A stretch of DNA of 64,000 nt, taken from the NCBI RefSeq assembly GCF_003319125.1, contig NZ_QOHG01000003.1:248001-312000 (forward strand), in the 5' to 3' direction. The position numbers and the translations under genes were made by a program. The stretch comes from Blastococcus sp. TF02A-26. Lineage in GTDB: Bacteria > Actinomycetota > Actinomycetes > Mycobacteriales > Geodermatophilaceae. Under the pieces are notes generated by a model that worked only from the letters and a program-made list of their open reading frames with translations, was not told the origin of the DNA and did no database searches. Shown here piece by piece: positions 27,261 to 36,515 of this stretch. Each line of letters starts with the position of its first letter. The stretch's first letter is position 1.

Positions 27261-30200
27261 CGGACGACGCACTGCGCCGGAGCCTGTTCGCCGGTGGCGG
27301 AGACCTCGGCGAGGCGATGGCCGGCCGCGACTGGGCCGAGACCGCCCTGGGACCTCCCGAGGAGTGGCCCGCGGCGCTGCGCAACACCGTCCGGATCATG
27401 CTCACGTCGCGCTTCGCGATGTGGGCCGGCTGGGGCCCGGAGCTGGCCTTCCTCTACAACGACGCCTACCTGCGGGACACCCTGCAGAGCAAGCACCCGT
27501 GGGCGCTGGGCCGGCCGGCGTCGGAGGTCTGGGCCGAGATCTGGCACGACATCGAGCCGCGCGTGCGGTCGGTGCTCGACACCGGGGTGGCCACCTGGGA
27601 CGAGGACCTGCTGCTCTTCCTGGAGCGCAGGGGCTTCCCCGAGGAGACCTACCACACCTTCTCCTACAGCCCCCTGGACGGCGACGACGGTCGCACCGAG
27701 GGTCTGTTCTGCGTCGTCACCGAGACCACCGACCAGGTCATCGGCGAGCGGCGGATGGCGACCCTGCGCGACCTCTCCGCGGCGCTGGCCCCGGCCCGCA
27801 CCCGGCAGCAGGTCCTCGCGGCGGCCGGCGGACAGCTCGCCGACAACCTCGCCGACCTCCCCTTCAGTGCCGTCTACCTGTACGACGACGACGGCACCGC
27901 CCGCCTCGGCGCCACCGCGGGGATCGATCCCGAGGCCGGGATCCTGCCGACCGTCCTCGCCCTCGACGACCCCCGCCGCGACCCCGAGTCGACCCTGCGC
28001 GCCGGCTCCCCGCTCGTCGTCGACGGTCTCCGCGCCCGCTTCCCGGACCTGCCCTCCGGCGCCTGGGACCGCGCTCCGGACCGGGCCGCCGTCGTCCCGC
28101 TGACGACGTCCGGGCAGGGGCCGGAGGACCTGGCCGGCTTCCTCGCCGTCGGGCTGAACCCGCACCGTCCGTACGACGAGGGCTACGCCGGCTTCGTCGG
28201 GCTCGTCGCCCACCAGATCTCCGCCGCGCTGATCAACGCCGACAGCTACGAGGCCGAGCGCGAGCGCGCCGAGGCGCTGGCCGAGCTGGACCGGGCCAAG
28301 ACCGACTTCTTCAGCAACGTGAGCCACGAGTTCCGCACCCCGCTCACGCTGATCATGGGCCCGATCGCCGACCTGCGGGCCGCCGAGGACCTCTCGGCCT
28401 CCCGCGTCCGCGAGGAGCTCGAGGTCATCGAGCGCAACGCCCAGCGGCTGGGCAAGCTGGTCAACACCCTGCTGGACTTCTCGCGGCTGCAGGCCGGCCG
28501 GATCGACGCCCGCTTCGAGCCCGTCGACCTCGCCGCGGCCACCAGCGAGCTGGCCAGCGTCTTCCGCTCCGCCGTCGCGCGGGCCGGCCTGGACTACGTC
28601 GTGGACTGCGCCCCACTGCCCGAGCCGGTGCACGTCGACCGGGACATGTGGGAGAAGGTCGTCCTCAACCTCCTCTCCAACGCGCTCAAGCACACCTTCG
28701 AGGGCGGGATCACCGTCCGGCTCCGCGCCGGCGCCGAGGGGGCGGTGCTCACCGTCGCCGACACCGGCATCGGGATCCCCGAGGCGGAGCTGCCCCGCCT
28801 GTTCGAGCGCTTCACGCGGGTCGCCGGTGCCCGCTCGCGGTCCGGCGAGGGCAGCGGCATCGGGCTGGCGATGGTCCGGGAGCTCGTGGGCCTGCACGGC
28901 GGCACCGTGACGGCGCAGAGCTCGCCCGGCGCCGGGACGACGTTCACGGTGACCCTCCCCGTGGGCACCGCCCACCTGCCCGAGGAGCGGCTCGCCCCGC
29001 CCACGCCGGACGCGCCCGCGGTCTCGGGGGCGGCCACCCCGTTCGTCACCGAGGCGCTGCGCTGGCTGCCCGCGGCCGACGACGCCGACGAGACCCCGCG
29101 GCCCGAGGTGCCCGACGGCGCAGCGGCCGCGCCGGCCGGCCGGGTGCTCGTGGCCGACGACAACGCCGACATGCGGGGCTACCTGGTGCGGCTGCTCGCC
29201 CCCCGCTACGCGGTCACCGCGGTGGCCGACGGGCAGCAGGCCCTCGACGCCGCCCGCGCCGCGCCGCCGGACCTCGTCGTCAGCGACGTGATGATGCCAG
29301 TGCTCGACGGGATGGAGCTGCTGGCCGAGCTGCGCGCCGACCCGCGGACCTCGCGGGTGCCCGTGCTGCTGCTCTCCGCCCGCGCCGGCGAGGAGGCCGC
29401 CGTCGAGGGCCTCGCCGCGGGGGCCGACGACTACCTGGTCAAGCCCTTCGCCGCCCAGGAGCTGCTGGCCCGGGTCGGCGCGCACGTGCACCTGGGGCGG
29501 GCGCGCCGCGAGGCGGAGGAGCGGTTCACCGCGATCGCCGACCTGGCGCCGGCGCTCATCTGGGTGTCCGACCGCGAGGGCGGGCGGCTGCTGGTCAACG
29601 CCGGCTGGACCGCCTTCACCGGCCGCGACGCCGGCGCCGAGCTCGGCGACGGGTGGGCGGTCGGGGTGCACCCCGACGACCGCGAGCGGTACCGCGCGGA
29701 GGTGACCGCCGCGCGGGCCGAGGAGCGCGGCTGGGAGGTGGAGTTCCGGCTCCGCCGCGCCGACGGCGCGTACGCCTGGCTGCTCGAGCGCGCCGTCCCG
29801 ATCGGCGTCGGCCGGGCCGCCGCCGGCTACGTCGGCGTCTGCACCGACATCAGCGCGCGGCACCGGGAGACCGAGCGGCTGGCGCTGCTGGCCGAGGTCG
29901 GCGGCGTCCTGGAGCGGGAGCGCACGGTCGACGGGCAGCTGTCCGCGCTCTCCCGGCTGCTCGTCGACCGCCGGATCGCCGACGTGGCCACCGCCCGAGT
30001 GGTCGACGAGGAGGGCCGGCTGCGGTTCGCCGGCATCGCCGGGCTCGATCCCGCCGCCGAGGCGGCCGTCGCGAGCCTCAGCCCGGAGACGGGCTTCGGC
30101 CCCGAGGTGATCAGGACCGGTCGGACCGTCCTCGCCGCCCAGCTGCCCTGGCCGCCGCCCGGCCGGGCCGACGTCGCCGACGCGGTGGCCGTGGGCTCGG

Positions 30201-32359
30201 GGATGGCCGTGCCGCTGTCGGCCGGCGGGCGGGTCCTGGCCGTCCTCGGCCTGGCCCGGCAGGCGGACTCCCTCCCCTTCGACGAGGACGACCGCGCCCT
30301 GGTCGAGGAGGTCGCGGCCCGCGCAGCGCTGGCCGTGGACAACGTGCTCCTGCTCGCCGAGGAGCGGGCCACGGCCCGGCGGCTGGCCGTCCTGCAGCGG
30401 GTCACCGCCGAGCTCTCGGCGGCGACCACGCCGGCGGAGGTCGCCGGGGTGGCCGCCTCCGCGCTCACCGGCCTGACCACCGACGGCGGACGGGTCGGCG
30501 TCTACGAGGTCGACCCCGCGCAGCGGGCGCTCGTCGCGCTCGCGATGAGCGGGGGGACCAGCGACGACACAGGGGAACGGGCCGCCTGGACCGCGATCCC
30601 GCTGAGCTCACCGATCGCGCTCGCCACCGCCGTGACCACCGGCCGGCCGCAGTGGGTGGAGACGGCCGACGAGCGGCTGGTGCAGCGCGAGGGGCTGACC
30701 GACGGCCAGGTCCGCAGCATCCTGGCCGCCCCCCTCGCCGCGGCGGCGGCGGTCCCGCTCACCGCGGGTGGGCGGGTGCTCGGGGTGCTGGGTCTGGCGT
30801 TCCGCGGTGCGCACTCGTTCCCCGACAGGGAGCGGGACCTGCTGCTGGCCGTGGCGGAGCAGATCGCGCTGGCCCTCGACCGCGCCCGCCTGTACCGGGC
30901 GGAGCTCGACATCGCCACCACGCTGCAGCGCAGCCTGCTGCCCGCCGCGCTCCCGCCGCTGGCCGGGCTCGCGCTGGCCGCCGAGTACCTGCCCGGCGCC
31001 GTGGGCAGCTCGGCCGGCGGGGACTGGTACGACGTCGTGGAGCTCGACGCCGACCGGGTGGCCATCGCCGTCGGCGACGTCGTCGGCCAGGGGCCCTCGG
31101 CGGCAGCCGTCATGGGGCAGCTGCGCAGCGCGCTGTCCGCCGCGCTCCTGCAGGGCTGCCCGCCGGCCGCCGCCCTGGAGCTGCTCGACCGGTTCGCCGC
31201 CCGGCTGCCCGGCGCGCTCGCCTCCAGCGCCGCCTGCCTCGTCGTCGACCGGGCCGCCGGCCGGGTCCGGTGGGCCCGGGCGGGGCACCCGCCGCCCTTG
31301 CTGGTGACCGGGGAGGGCGTGACGCCGCTGGACGGCGCCGGGTCCGGCTCGGTCCTCGGCGTCCCCGACCGGGCGGCCTACACCGAGGGGACGGCCGAGG
31401 TCGCGCCGGGGACGACGCTGGTGCTCTACACCGACGGCCTCGTCGAGCGCCGCGGCGAGTCGCTCGACGCCGGCCTGGCGCGGATCACCGACGCCGCCGG
31501 GCGGCACGCCGCGGACGATCCGGAGCTGCTCGTCCGGCACCTGCTCGCCGACGTCCTCGCCGACACCGACCGGCCCGACGACGTGGCCGTCATCGCCGCC
31601 CGCGTCCTGCCGCCGCCGCTGGCGGAGCGGCTGGCCGCCGACCCGGCGCGGCTGAGCCGGATCCGCCGCACCGTCACGGCGTGGACCGCGGCCGCCGGCG
31701 TGCCCGCCGACAGCGTCGACGACCTGCAGCTCGCCCTGGGCGAGGCCCTGGCCAACGCCGTCGAGCACGCCTACGCAGGGTCGGGCCAGGAGGGCGAGTG
31801 CGAGTACTCGCTGGACCGGGACCCGGACGGCTCGATCCGTGTGCGGGTGCGGGACAACGGCACCTGGCGGCCGCCGCCGGCGGACAAGGGCTTCCGGGGA
31901 CGCGGGCTCGAGCTGATCGGCGCGCTGGCCTCCGACGTCGGCATCGGGCCGGCGCCGGGCGGCGGCACCGAGGTCCTCTTCCGGATCGTCCCCGCACCGG
32001 CGGACGCCGCCGTCGTGGACCCGCCGCCTGCCGAACCCGTCCCCGAGGACGGGGAGGCGACCCTCGCGGTGCGCCCCGGCCCGGTGCTGGAGCTCGCCGG
32101 CGAGCTCGACCTCGCCGCGGTGTCCCGGCTGCGCGGCGACGTCCTCGCCGCCGCCGCGGGGGCCGGCGGGGTGCTGGAGCTCGACCTCCGGCGGGTGGGC
32201 TACCTGGCCAGCGCCGGGGTCGGGCTGCTGCTGGAGACCGCGGCGGCCGTGCGCGCCGCCGGCGGTCGCGTCCACGTACGCACGATGCCCGGGAGCGCCG
32301 CGGAGCGGGTCCTGCGGCTGTCGGGGCTGCCGGACGGCCTCGTGGGGGACGGTGACTGA
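27257..32359 (+). CDS. Giant hybrid sensor: histidine kinase-receiver-PAS-GAF-GAF-SpoIIE-ATPase-STAS
   Basis: This 1700-residue soluble protein has, in order: a PAS-like input (about 20-155), GAF (about 170-330), and HisKA with phospho-acceptor His357 in SHEFRTPL. A HATPase_c follows at about 430-560, then a receiver with Asp677 in SDVMMP and Lys729 in VKPF. A PAS sits at about 755-870, followed by two GAF domains (about 880-1035 and 1040-1210). A SpoIIE phosphatase spans about 1220-1455, with Asp1256 in GGDWYD. Then come an RsbW-like HATPase_c_2 with N-box LALGEALANAVEHA near 1500, and a STAS domain at about 1605-1700. Phosphorelay, phosphatase, kinase and antagonist of a partner-switch are thus on one chain. 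The target sigma factor is not adjacent. Confidence 0.93.
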   Translation: MTDDALRRSLFAGGGDLGEAMAGRDWAETALGPPEEWPAALRNTVRIMLTSRFAMWAGWGPELAFLYNDAYLRDTLQSKHPWALGRPASEVWAEIWHDIEPRVRSVLDTGVATWDEDLLLFLERRGFPEETYHTFSYSPLDGDDGRTEGLFCVVTETTDQVIGERRMATLRDLSAALAPARTRQQVLAAAGGQLADNLADLPFSAVYLYDDDGTARLGATAGIDPEAGILPTVLALDDPRRDPESTLRAGSPLVVDGLRARFPDLPSGAWDRAPDRAAVVPLTTSGQGPEDLAGFLAVGLNPHRPYDEGYAGFVGLVAHQISAALINADSYEAERERAEALAELDRAKTDFFSNVSHEFRTPLTLIMGPIADLRAAEDLSASRVREELEVIERNAQRLGKLVNTLLDFSRLQAGRIDARFEPVDLAAATSELASVFRSAVARAGLDYVVDCAPLPEPVHVDRDMWEKVVLNLLSNALKHTFEGGITVRLRAGAEGAVLTVADTGIGIPEAELPRLFERFTRVAGARSRSGEGSGIGLAMVRELVGLHGGTVTAQSSPGAGTTFTVTLPVGTAHLPEERLAPPTPDAPAVSGAATPFVTEALRWLPAADDADETPRPEVPDGAAAAPAGRVLVADDNADMRGYLVRLLAPRYAVTAVADGQQALDAARAAPPDLVVSDVMMPVLDGMELLAELRADPRTSRVPVLLLSARAGEEAAVEGLAAGADDYLVKPFAAQELLARVGAHVHLGRARREAEERFTAIADLAPALIWVSDREGGRLLVNAGWTAFTGRDAGAELGDGWAVGVHPDDRERYRAEVTAARAEERGWEVEFRLRRADGAYAWLLERAVPIGVGRAAAGYVGVCTDISARHRETERLALLAEVGGVLERERTVDGQLSALSRLLVDRRIADVATARVVDEEGRLRFAGIAGLDPAAEAAVASLSPETGFGPEVIRTGRTVLAAQLPWPPPGRADVADAVAVGSGMAVPLSAGGRVLAVLGLARQADSLPFDEDDRALVEEVAARAALAVDNVLLLAEERATARRLAVLQRVTAELSAATTPAEVAGVAASALTGLTTDGGRVGVYEVDPAQRALVALAMSGGTSDDTGERAAWTAIPLSSPIALATAVTTGRPQWVETADERLVQREGLTDGQVRSILAAPLAAAAAVPLTAGGRVLGVLGLAFRGAHSFPDRERDLLLAVAEQIALALDRARLYRAELDIATTLQRSLLPAALPPLAGLALAAEYLPGAVGSSAGGDWYDVVELDADRVAIAVGDVVGQGPSAAAVMGQLRSALSAALLQGCPPAAALELLDRFAARLPGALASSAACLVVDRAAGRVRWARAGHPPPLLVTGEGVTPLDGAGSGSVLGVPDRAAYTEGTAEVAPGTTLVLYTDGLVERRGESLDAGLARITDAAGRHAADDPELLVRHLLADVLADTDRPDDVAVIAARVLPPPLAERLAADPARLSRIRRTVTAWTAAAGVPADSVDDLQLALGEALANAVEHAYAGSGQEGECEYSLDRDPDGSIRVRVRDNGTWRPPPADKGFRGRGLELIGALASDVGIGPAPGGGTEVLFRIVPAPADAAVVDPPPAEPVPEDGEATLAVRPGPVLELAGELDLAAVSRLRGDVLAAAAGAGGVLELDLRRVGYLASAGVGLLLETAAAVRAAGGRVHVRTMPGSAAERVLRLSGLPDGLVGDGD

Positions 32360-32524
32360 CCGCGCGGCTCCCCCGGACGGGTGGACGCAGCCGCGCGTCC
32401 GGTTTCGGCACGGACGGCCCCGGGCAGACGGCGATGCGGACCTGGTGCCTCCTGCGCCCGGTCCGTGTCGCAGAATGCTCTCCGGTCGGCCGGTACACCC
32501 GGCCCTGCAGGTGTCGAGGAACAG

Positions 32525-33544
32525 GTGAACGGAACCGCTGAGGACGGCGTGACGCGCGCCGCGCCCCCGGCCCGCGGCTGGCCCGGTGCCGCCGCGGGAC
32601 AGGGGCACGCCGCGGCGCTGTACGACTCGGCGGACACCCTGCTCGCGGCGACCACCCCCTTCCTGGAGGAGGGGCTGCGGGCCGGGGACCTCGTCGTCCT
32701 GGCCTGCTCGCCGGAACTGGCCGAGACCGTGACCGCGCCCCTGGGCATGCGGGCCGCGCCGATCGAGCAGGATCCCCGCCTGTGCCTGCACGGCACCCGG
32801 ATCCCCGAGGCCTACGTGGCGGTCCGCCGCGGCCTGCGGCGCGCCGCGGACACCCCGTCCGGCCGGCTGCGGGTGATCGGGCAGAGCACCGTGGCCGAGG
32901 TGCCGGGCGGGGCACGGGAGTGGCTGCGCTACGAGGTGTCGTGCAACGCCGTCCTCGCCGGCTCGGCGCTGTCGGTGCTGTGCGTGCTGGACACCGCGGT
33001 CGTGTCCGGCCCGCTGCTCGCGCAGGCGGTCGCCGCCCACCCACAGCTGATGACCGGCAGCGACGTCGTGGACAACCGCGGCTACCGCGAGCCGACGTCC
33101 TACCTGCGCGCGCTGCCGGTGCCGCGGGAGCCGGTCGAGGACCTGGCCCCCCTGCTGGCGGTGGACGGTGCCACGGCGCTGGCCGAGCTGCGCGGACGGG
33201 TGCGGACGGCGCTGGAGACCGCGGTGCCCGACGTCGACCAGCGGGAGGACCTGCTGCTGGCGGTGGCCGAGGTGATGGCGAACGCCTTCCGGCACGGGCG
33301 CCCGCCGGTGTCGGTGCGGTTGTGGGGCGACCGGCGGCGGCTGATCTGCACGGTCACCGACTCCGGGCGGGGCTACGACGACCCGCTGGCCGGGTTCCAG
33401 CCCGCCCACGGGGACGACCTCGCGCACGGCGGCATGGGCCTGTGGCTGGCCCGCAAGCTCTGGGACTCCGTCGACCTGCTGCCCGGCGGGCCCGGGCTCA
33501 CCGTCCGGCTGGGCACCGCGCTGGTCCCGTCCGCCCGCTCCTGA
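32525..33544 (+). CDS. MEDS-domain protein with C-terminal anti-sigma-type ATPase
   Basis: The 339-residue protein has an N-terminal MEDS (DcmR-like sensory) domain of about 190 residues: HAAALYDSADTLLAATTPFLEEGL, then a Rossmann-like region resembling a RecA/KaiC-derived sensor. A C-terminal GHKL ATPase follows, with N-box EVMANAFRHG, SGRGY and GGMGLWLARKL. It is the MEDS-HATPase type found beside partner-switching genes in actinobacteria. It lies directly downstream of the giant SpoIIE/STAS protein on the same strand, so it may phosphorylate that STAS domain or a sigma partner. The GTG start has GAGGA upstream. Confidence 0.85.
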   Translation: MNGTAEDGVTRAAPPARGWPGAAAGQGHAAALYDSADTLLAATTPFLEEGLRAGDLVVLACSPELAETVTAPLGMRAAPIEQDPRLCLHGTRIPEAYVAVRRGLRRAADTPSGRLRVIGQSTVAEVPGGAREWLRYEVSCNAVLAGSALSVLCVLDTAVVSGPLLAQAVAAHPQLMTGSDVVDNRGYREPTSYLRALPVPREPVEDLAPLLAVDGATALAELRGRVRTALETAVPDVDQREDLLLAVAEVMANAFRHGRPPVSVRLWGDRRRLICTVTDSGRGYDDPLAGFQPAHGDDLAHGGMGLWLARKLWDSVDLLPGGPGLTVRLGTALVPSARS

Positions 33545-33607
33545 GCCGCCGCGCCGGGCCCTGCCCGTGATTTGACCCCGGTGGTCGCGCACTGTTCAGC
33601 TAGCGGC

Positions 33608-34441
33608 GTGATCGTGGTGACGGCCGCCGGTGGCCAGACGGGCCGGGCCGTCGTCCGCGCGCTGCGGGCGCGGGACCTCCCGGTGCGCGCCGTGGTGGGG
33701 CGCCGGGGGCCCCGTCCGGAGCTGGAGGAGCTCGGCGCCGACGTCGTCGTGGCCGAGCTGACCCAGCCGCTGGCCTGGAGCGGCGTCCTCGCCGGGGCCG
33801 ACGCGCTGTACCTGATCTGGCCCAACTTCGACCCGGACGAGGCCGAGGGTGCGACCGCCCTGTTCGCCGAGGCCCGGCGGGCGGGGGTGGGGCGCGTCGT
33901 CTACCACTCCGTCCTGCGCCCGCAGGCCCACTCGATGCCGCACCACACGGCCAAGGACCGCGCCCAGGAGGCCCTCGACCGCGCGGGCGTCGCCTGGCGG
34001 GTGCTCCAGCCGTGCGCGTACGCGCAGAACCTCGACGAGGAGGTGCAGCGGGCCGCCGACACCGGCGTCCTGCGCAGCTTCTGGGGGCTGCGGACGGCGC
34101 AGTCGCTGGTCGACGTCGCCGACGTCGGAGAGTCCGCGGCCGTGCTGCTCACCGAGGACGGTCTGGACGGCGGCACCTTCGAGGTCGCCGGCCCCGAGCC
34201 CCTCACCGCGCCGCGGATGGCGGAGCTGATCGGCGAGGCGCTCGGACGCGAGGTCGTCGCCGAGGACGTGATCCCTGCCGGTGACGTGCCCGTCTCCTAC
34301 CGGGCGCGCTGCCGCCGGCTGATGCTCGACCACTACCGCGCGCACGGGTTCGTCGGCAGCCCCCGCGTGGCGACCGCGCTCCTGGGCCGACCGCCCCGCT
34401 CGTACGCCGAGCACCTGGCGGACGTGCTGGCATCTGCATGA
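33608..34441 (+). CDS. NmrA-like NAD(P)-binding reductase (atypical SDR)
   Basis: The 277-residue protein has the NmrA/HSCARG glycine-rich motif VTAAGGQTGRAVVRALR at the extreme N-terminus. YHSVLRPQAHSMPHHTAKDRAQEAL and a C-terminal FEVAGPEPLTAPRMAELIGEALG region are also typical. Such proteins act as redox-sensing reductases or regulators. The GTG start makes the nucleotide motif begin at residue 1, so longer starts are disfavoured. It overlaps in context with the MarR gene eight bases downstream, which probably regulates it. Confidence 0.88.
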   Translation: MIVVTAAGGQTGRAVVRALRARDLPVRAVVGRRGPRPELEELGADVVVAELTQPLAWSGVLAGADALYLIWPNFDPDEAEGATALFAEARRAGVGRVVYHSVLRPQAHSMPHHTAKDRAQEALDRAGVAWRVLQPCAYAQNLDEEVQRAADTGVLRSFWGLRTAQSLVDVADVGESAAVLLTEDGLDGGTFEVAGPEPLTAPRMAELIGEALGREVVAEDVIPAGDVPVSYRARCRRLMLDHYRAHGFVGSPRVATALLGRPPRSYAEHLADVLASA

Positions 34442-34448
34442 TCAGCGC

Positions 34449-34961
34449 ATGAGCGAACCGGCCGACTCCGTCGACCTGATCCTCGAGCAGTGGGCGCGGG
34501 AGCGGCCCGACCTCGACTGCTCGCCCATGGGGGTCATCGGCCGGATCACCCAGCTGCAGCGCGAGGTCCACCTCGCGCAGCGGGCCACCTTCGCCCGCCA
34601 CGACCTGGACGCACCCGCCTTCGACGTCCTCGCCGCGCTGCGCCGCGCCGGGCCGCCGTACCAGCTCACGCCCACCGCGCTCATGCGGACGGCGCTGGTG
34701 ACCTCCGGGGCCATCACGCAGCGGCTGGACCGGCTGGAGGAGCGCGGGCTGATCACCCGTACCCGCAGCGAGTCCGACGGCCGGGGCGTCGTCGTCACGC
34801 TGACCGACGCCGGGCGCGAGGCGCTGGACGCCGCGCTGCCGGACCACCTGGAGACCGAGCGCCGGCTCCTCGCCGGCCTCTCCGCCGCCGAGCTGGAGCA
34901 GCTGGCGGGCCTGCTGCGCCGGTTCCTGGTCTCGCTGGGCCGGCTGCCGGAGCGTCCGTGA
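34449..34961 (+). CDS. MarR-family transcriptional regulator
   Basis: The 170-residue winged-helix regulator shows the MarR core PTALMRTALVTSGAITQRLDRL and EERGLITRTRSESDGRGVVVTLT, where the last part is the wing. The length includes N- and C-terminal dimerisation helices. It follows the NmrA-like gene by seven bases, so the two are likely cotranscribed, with MarR repressing its own operon in the absence of a phenolic or oxidant ligand. It is convergent with the DNA ligase gene. Confidence 0.92.
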   Translation: MSEPADSVDLILEQWARERPDLDCSPMGVIGRITQLQREVHLAQRATFARHDLDAPAFDVLAALRRAGPPYQLTPTALMRTALVTSGAITQRLDRLEERGLITRTRSESDGRGVVVTLTDAGREALDAALPDHLETERRLLAGLSAAELEQLAGLLRRFLVSLGRLPERP

Positions 34962-34987
34962 CGAGCGGGGCCCGGAGGCCCGCGACG

Positions 34988-36055
34988 TCATAGCCCGGGG
35001 ACGTCCTCCGGGCGCAGGTCCGGGCGGGTCCGCACGAACCGCAGGGGGTGACGGAAGACGCCGGCCTGCAGCGCGGCGTCGGCGCTGACCTCGACGACGA
35101 CGTCGGGGCGCACGCGGGTGAGCGGGACGCTGAGCCGCCCGCCGCCGAAGCGGCCGGTGCCGATGCGGTCCGGCCAGGGGTGGTCGGCGTCGGCGGGGGA
35201 GAGGACGGCGGCCAGCTCCGCGGCGGCGGCGGGGGTCAGCGGGCTGGTGCGGCCGACGACGACCAGCTCGCCGTCCCGGTACCGGCCGGCGACCAGCTGG
35301 CTCGGCCGGTCGATCGGGCCGATGACGCCGCCGGCGACCACCTCGGTCGTCTCCCAGGACTTGACCTTGACCCACTCCCGCCGGCCGGGCGCGTACCGGG
35401 TGCCGGCGCCCTTGGCGACCAGCCCCTCGACGCCGGCGACGCGGAAGTCGCGCGACCACTGCTGCGCCTCGGCCGGGTCGGCGGTGACGGGGGAGAGCTG
35501 GAACGGGGGCGCCCAGCGCTGCGCGAGCCGCTCCAGCTCCGCGCGGCGCTGCCGGAGGGTGCGACGGCGCTGGTCGGTGCCGCCGGCGGCGAGCAGGTCG
35601 AACGCCACGTAGGACGCCGGTGCGGCCGCGACCTGCGCGGCGATGCGGCCGGGCGCGGTCACCATCCGCTTCTGGAGCAGGCCGAAGTCCAGCCGGTCGT
35701 CGTGCCAGATGACGACCTCGCCGTCGACGACGGTGCCGGCGGGCAGCTGGACCAGTGCGGCGGCGGCGACGTCGGGGAAGCGGTCGGTGAGGTCACGGCC
35801 CTGCTTCGACCACAGCCGGGTGCTGCGCGCGCTCCGGACGACGACCAGCCGGTAGCCGTCCCACTTGGGCTCGTACAGGCAGCCGCCGGGCAGCCCGGCC
35901 GCCGCGGGCAGGGTCCGGGCCGGCTTGGCCAGCTGCACCGCCACCGGGCCGGCCAGGTCCGGCGGCAGGTCCGGCAGGCCGGCGGCGGTCGAGGGCACGA
36001 CGGCCAGCCTGCGGGCTGACCGGGACCGCCGCAGCGCCCCCGCGGACCGGATCAC
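34988..36055 (-). CDS. ligC: ATP-dependent DNA ligase, LigC-type
   Basis: The 355-residue ligase has all nucleotidyltransferase motifs: adenylated Lys64 in YEPKWDGYR, motif III VVDGEVVIW, motif IV EGLVAKG and motif V WVKVKSW. An OB-fold C-terminus (DGELVVVGRTSPLT) follows. It lacks the polymerase and nuclease domains of LigD. Mycobacterial LigC is a backup in end joining and short-patch repair. No Ku gene is adjacent. The upstream neighbour on the same strand is MerR, with a 64-base gap. Confidence 0.93.
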   Translation of the reverse strand: MIRSAGALRRSRSARRLAVVPSTAAGLPDLPPDLAGPVAVQLAKPARTLPAAAGLPGGCLYEPKWDGYRLVVVRSARSTRLWSKQGRDLTDRFPDVAAAALVQLPAGTVVDGEVVIWHDDRLDFGLLQKRMVTAPGRIAAQVAAAPASYVAFDLLAAGGTDQRRRTLRQRRAELERLAQRWAPPFQLSPVTADPAEAQQWSRDFRVAGVEGLVAKGAGTRYAPGRREWVKVKSWETTEVVAGGVIGPIDRPSQLVAGRYRDGELVVVGRTSPLTPAAAAELAAVLSPADADHPWPDRIGTGRFGGGRLSVPLTRVRPDVVVEVSADAALQAGVFRHPLRFVRTRPDLRPEDVPGL

Positions 36056-36119
36056 CCGTTCGGTGGAGGGTCGCCACGCTCCGCGTCGTCCCCCATGGAC
36101 TTCCGCGCGCGAAACGCTC

Positions 36120-36515
36120 CTACGGGCGGTCGGGCACGGCGGAGAGCTGCCCGGCCAGGTGCGCGGCGAAGTCCTCGGCGACGGCGAGCTCGGTCCGCAG
36201 GGCCTCCACGCGTACCCGGGCCGCTTCGTGGAACATCCGCAGCCGGTCGACCAGCCGGTCGCGCTCGGGACCGGTGGCGACGGCGAGGTCGTCGACGAGT
36301 GTGAGCAGCTCGCGCATCTCCTCGAGGGCGAACCCGAGCGGCTTCATCCGCTTGATCACCTCGAGCCGGGCGACGTCGTCGTCGCTGTAGAGGCGGAACC
36401 CGCCCTCGGACCGGGCGCTCGGCACGACCAGGCCGCTCTCCTCGTAGAAGCGGATGGTGCGCAGGCTGAGCCCGGTCCGCTCGGCGACCGGGCCGATCTG
36501 CACCAGCCGGCCCAT
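36120..36515 (-). CDS. MerR-family regulator
   Basis: The 131-residue protein starts VQIGPVAERTGLSLRTIRFYEESGLVVPSA. This is the winged helix of MerR, followed by a coiled-coil dimerisation helix. There are no cysteines in the effector region, so metal sensing like MerR/CueR is unlikely. The ATG overlaps the SulP stop as TGATG, so it is cotranscribed with the SulP transporter and may control it. Effector unknown. Confidence 0.9.
   Translation of the reverse strand: MGRLVQIGPVAERTGLSLRTIRFYEESGLVVPSARSEGGFRLYSDDDVARLEVIKRMKPLGFALEEMRELLTLVDDLAVATGPERDRLVDRLRMFHEAARVRVEALRTELAVAEDFAAHLAGQLSAVPDRP

Noticed and set aside
27364-32355. A 1663-codon frame in another phase of the giant signalling gene
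   Set aside because: Arg/Pro-rich shadow translation; the domain-bearing frame is 27257-32359.
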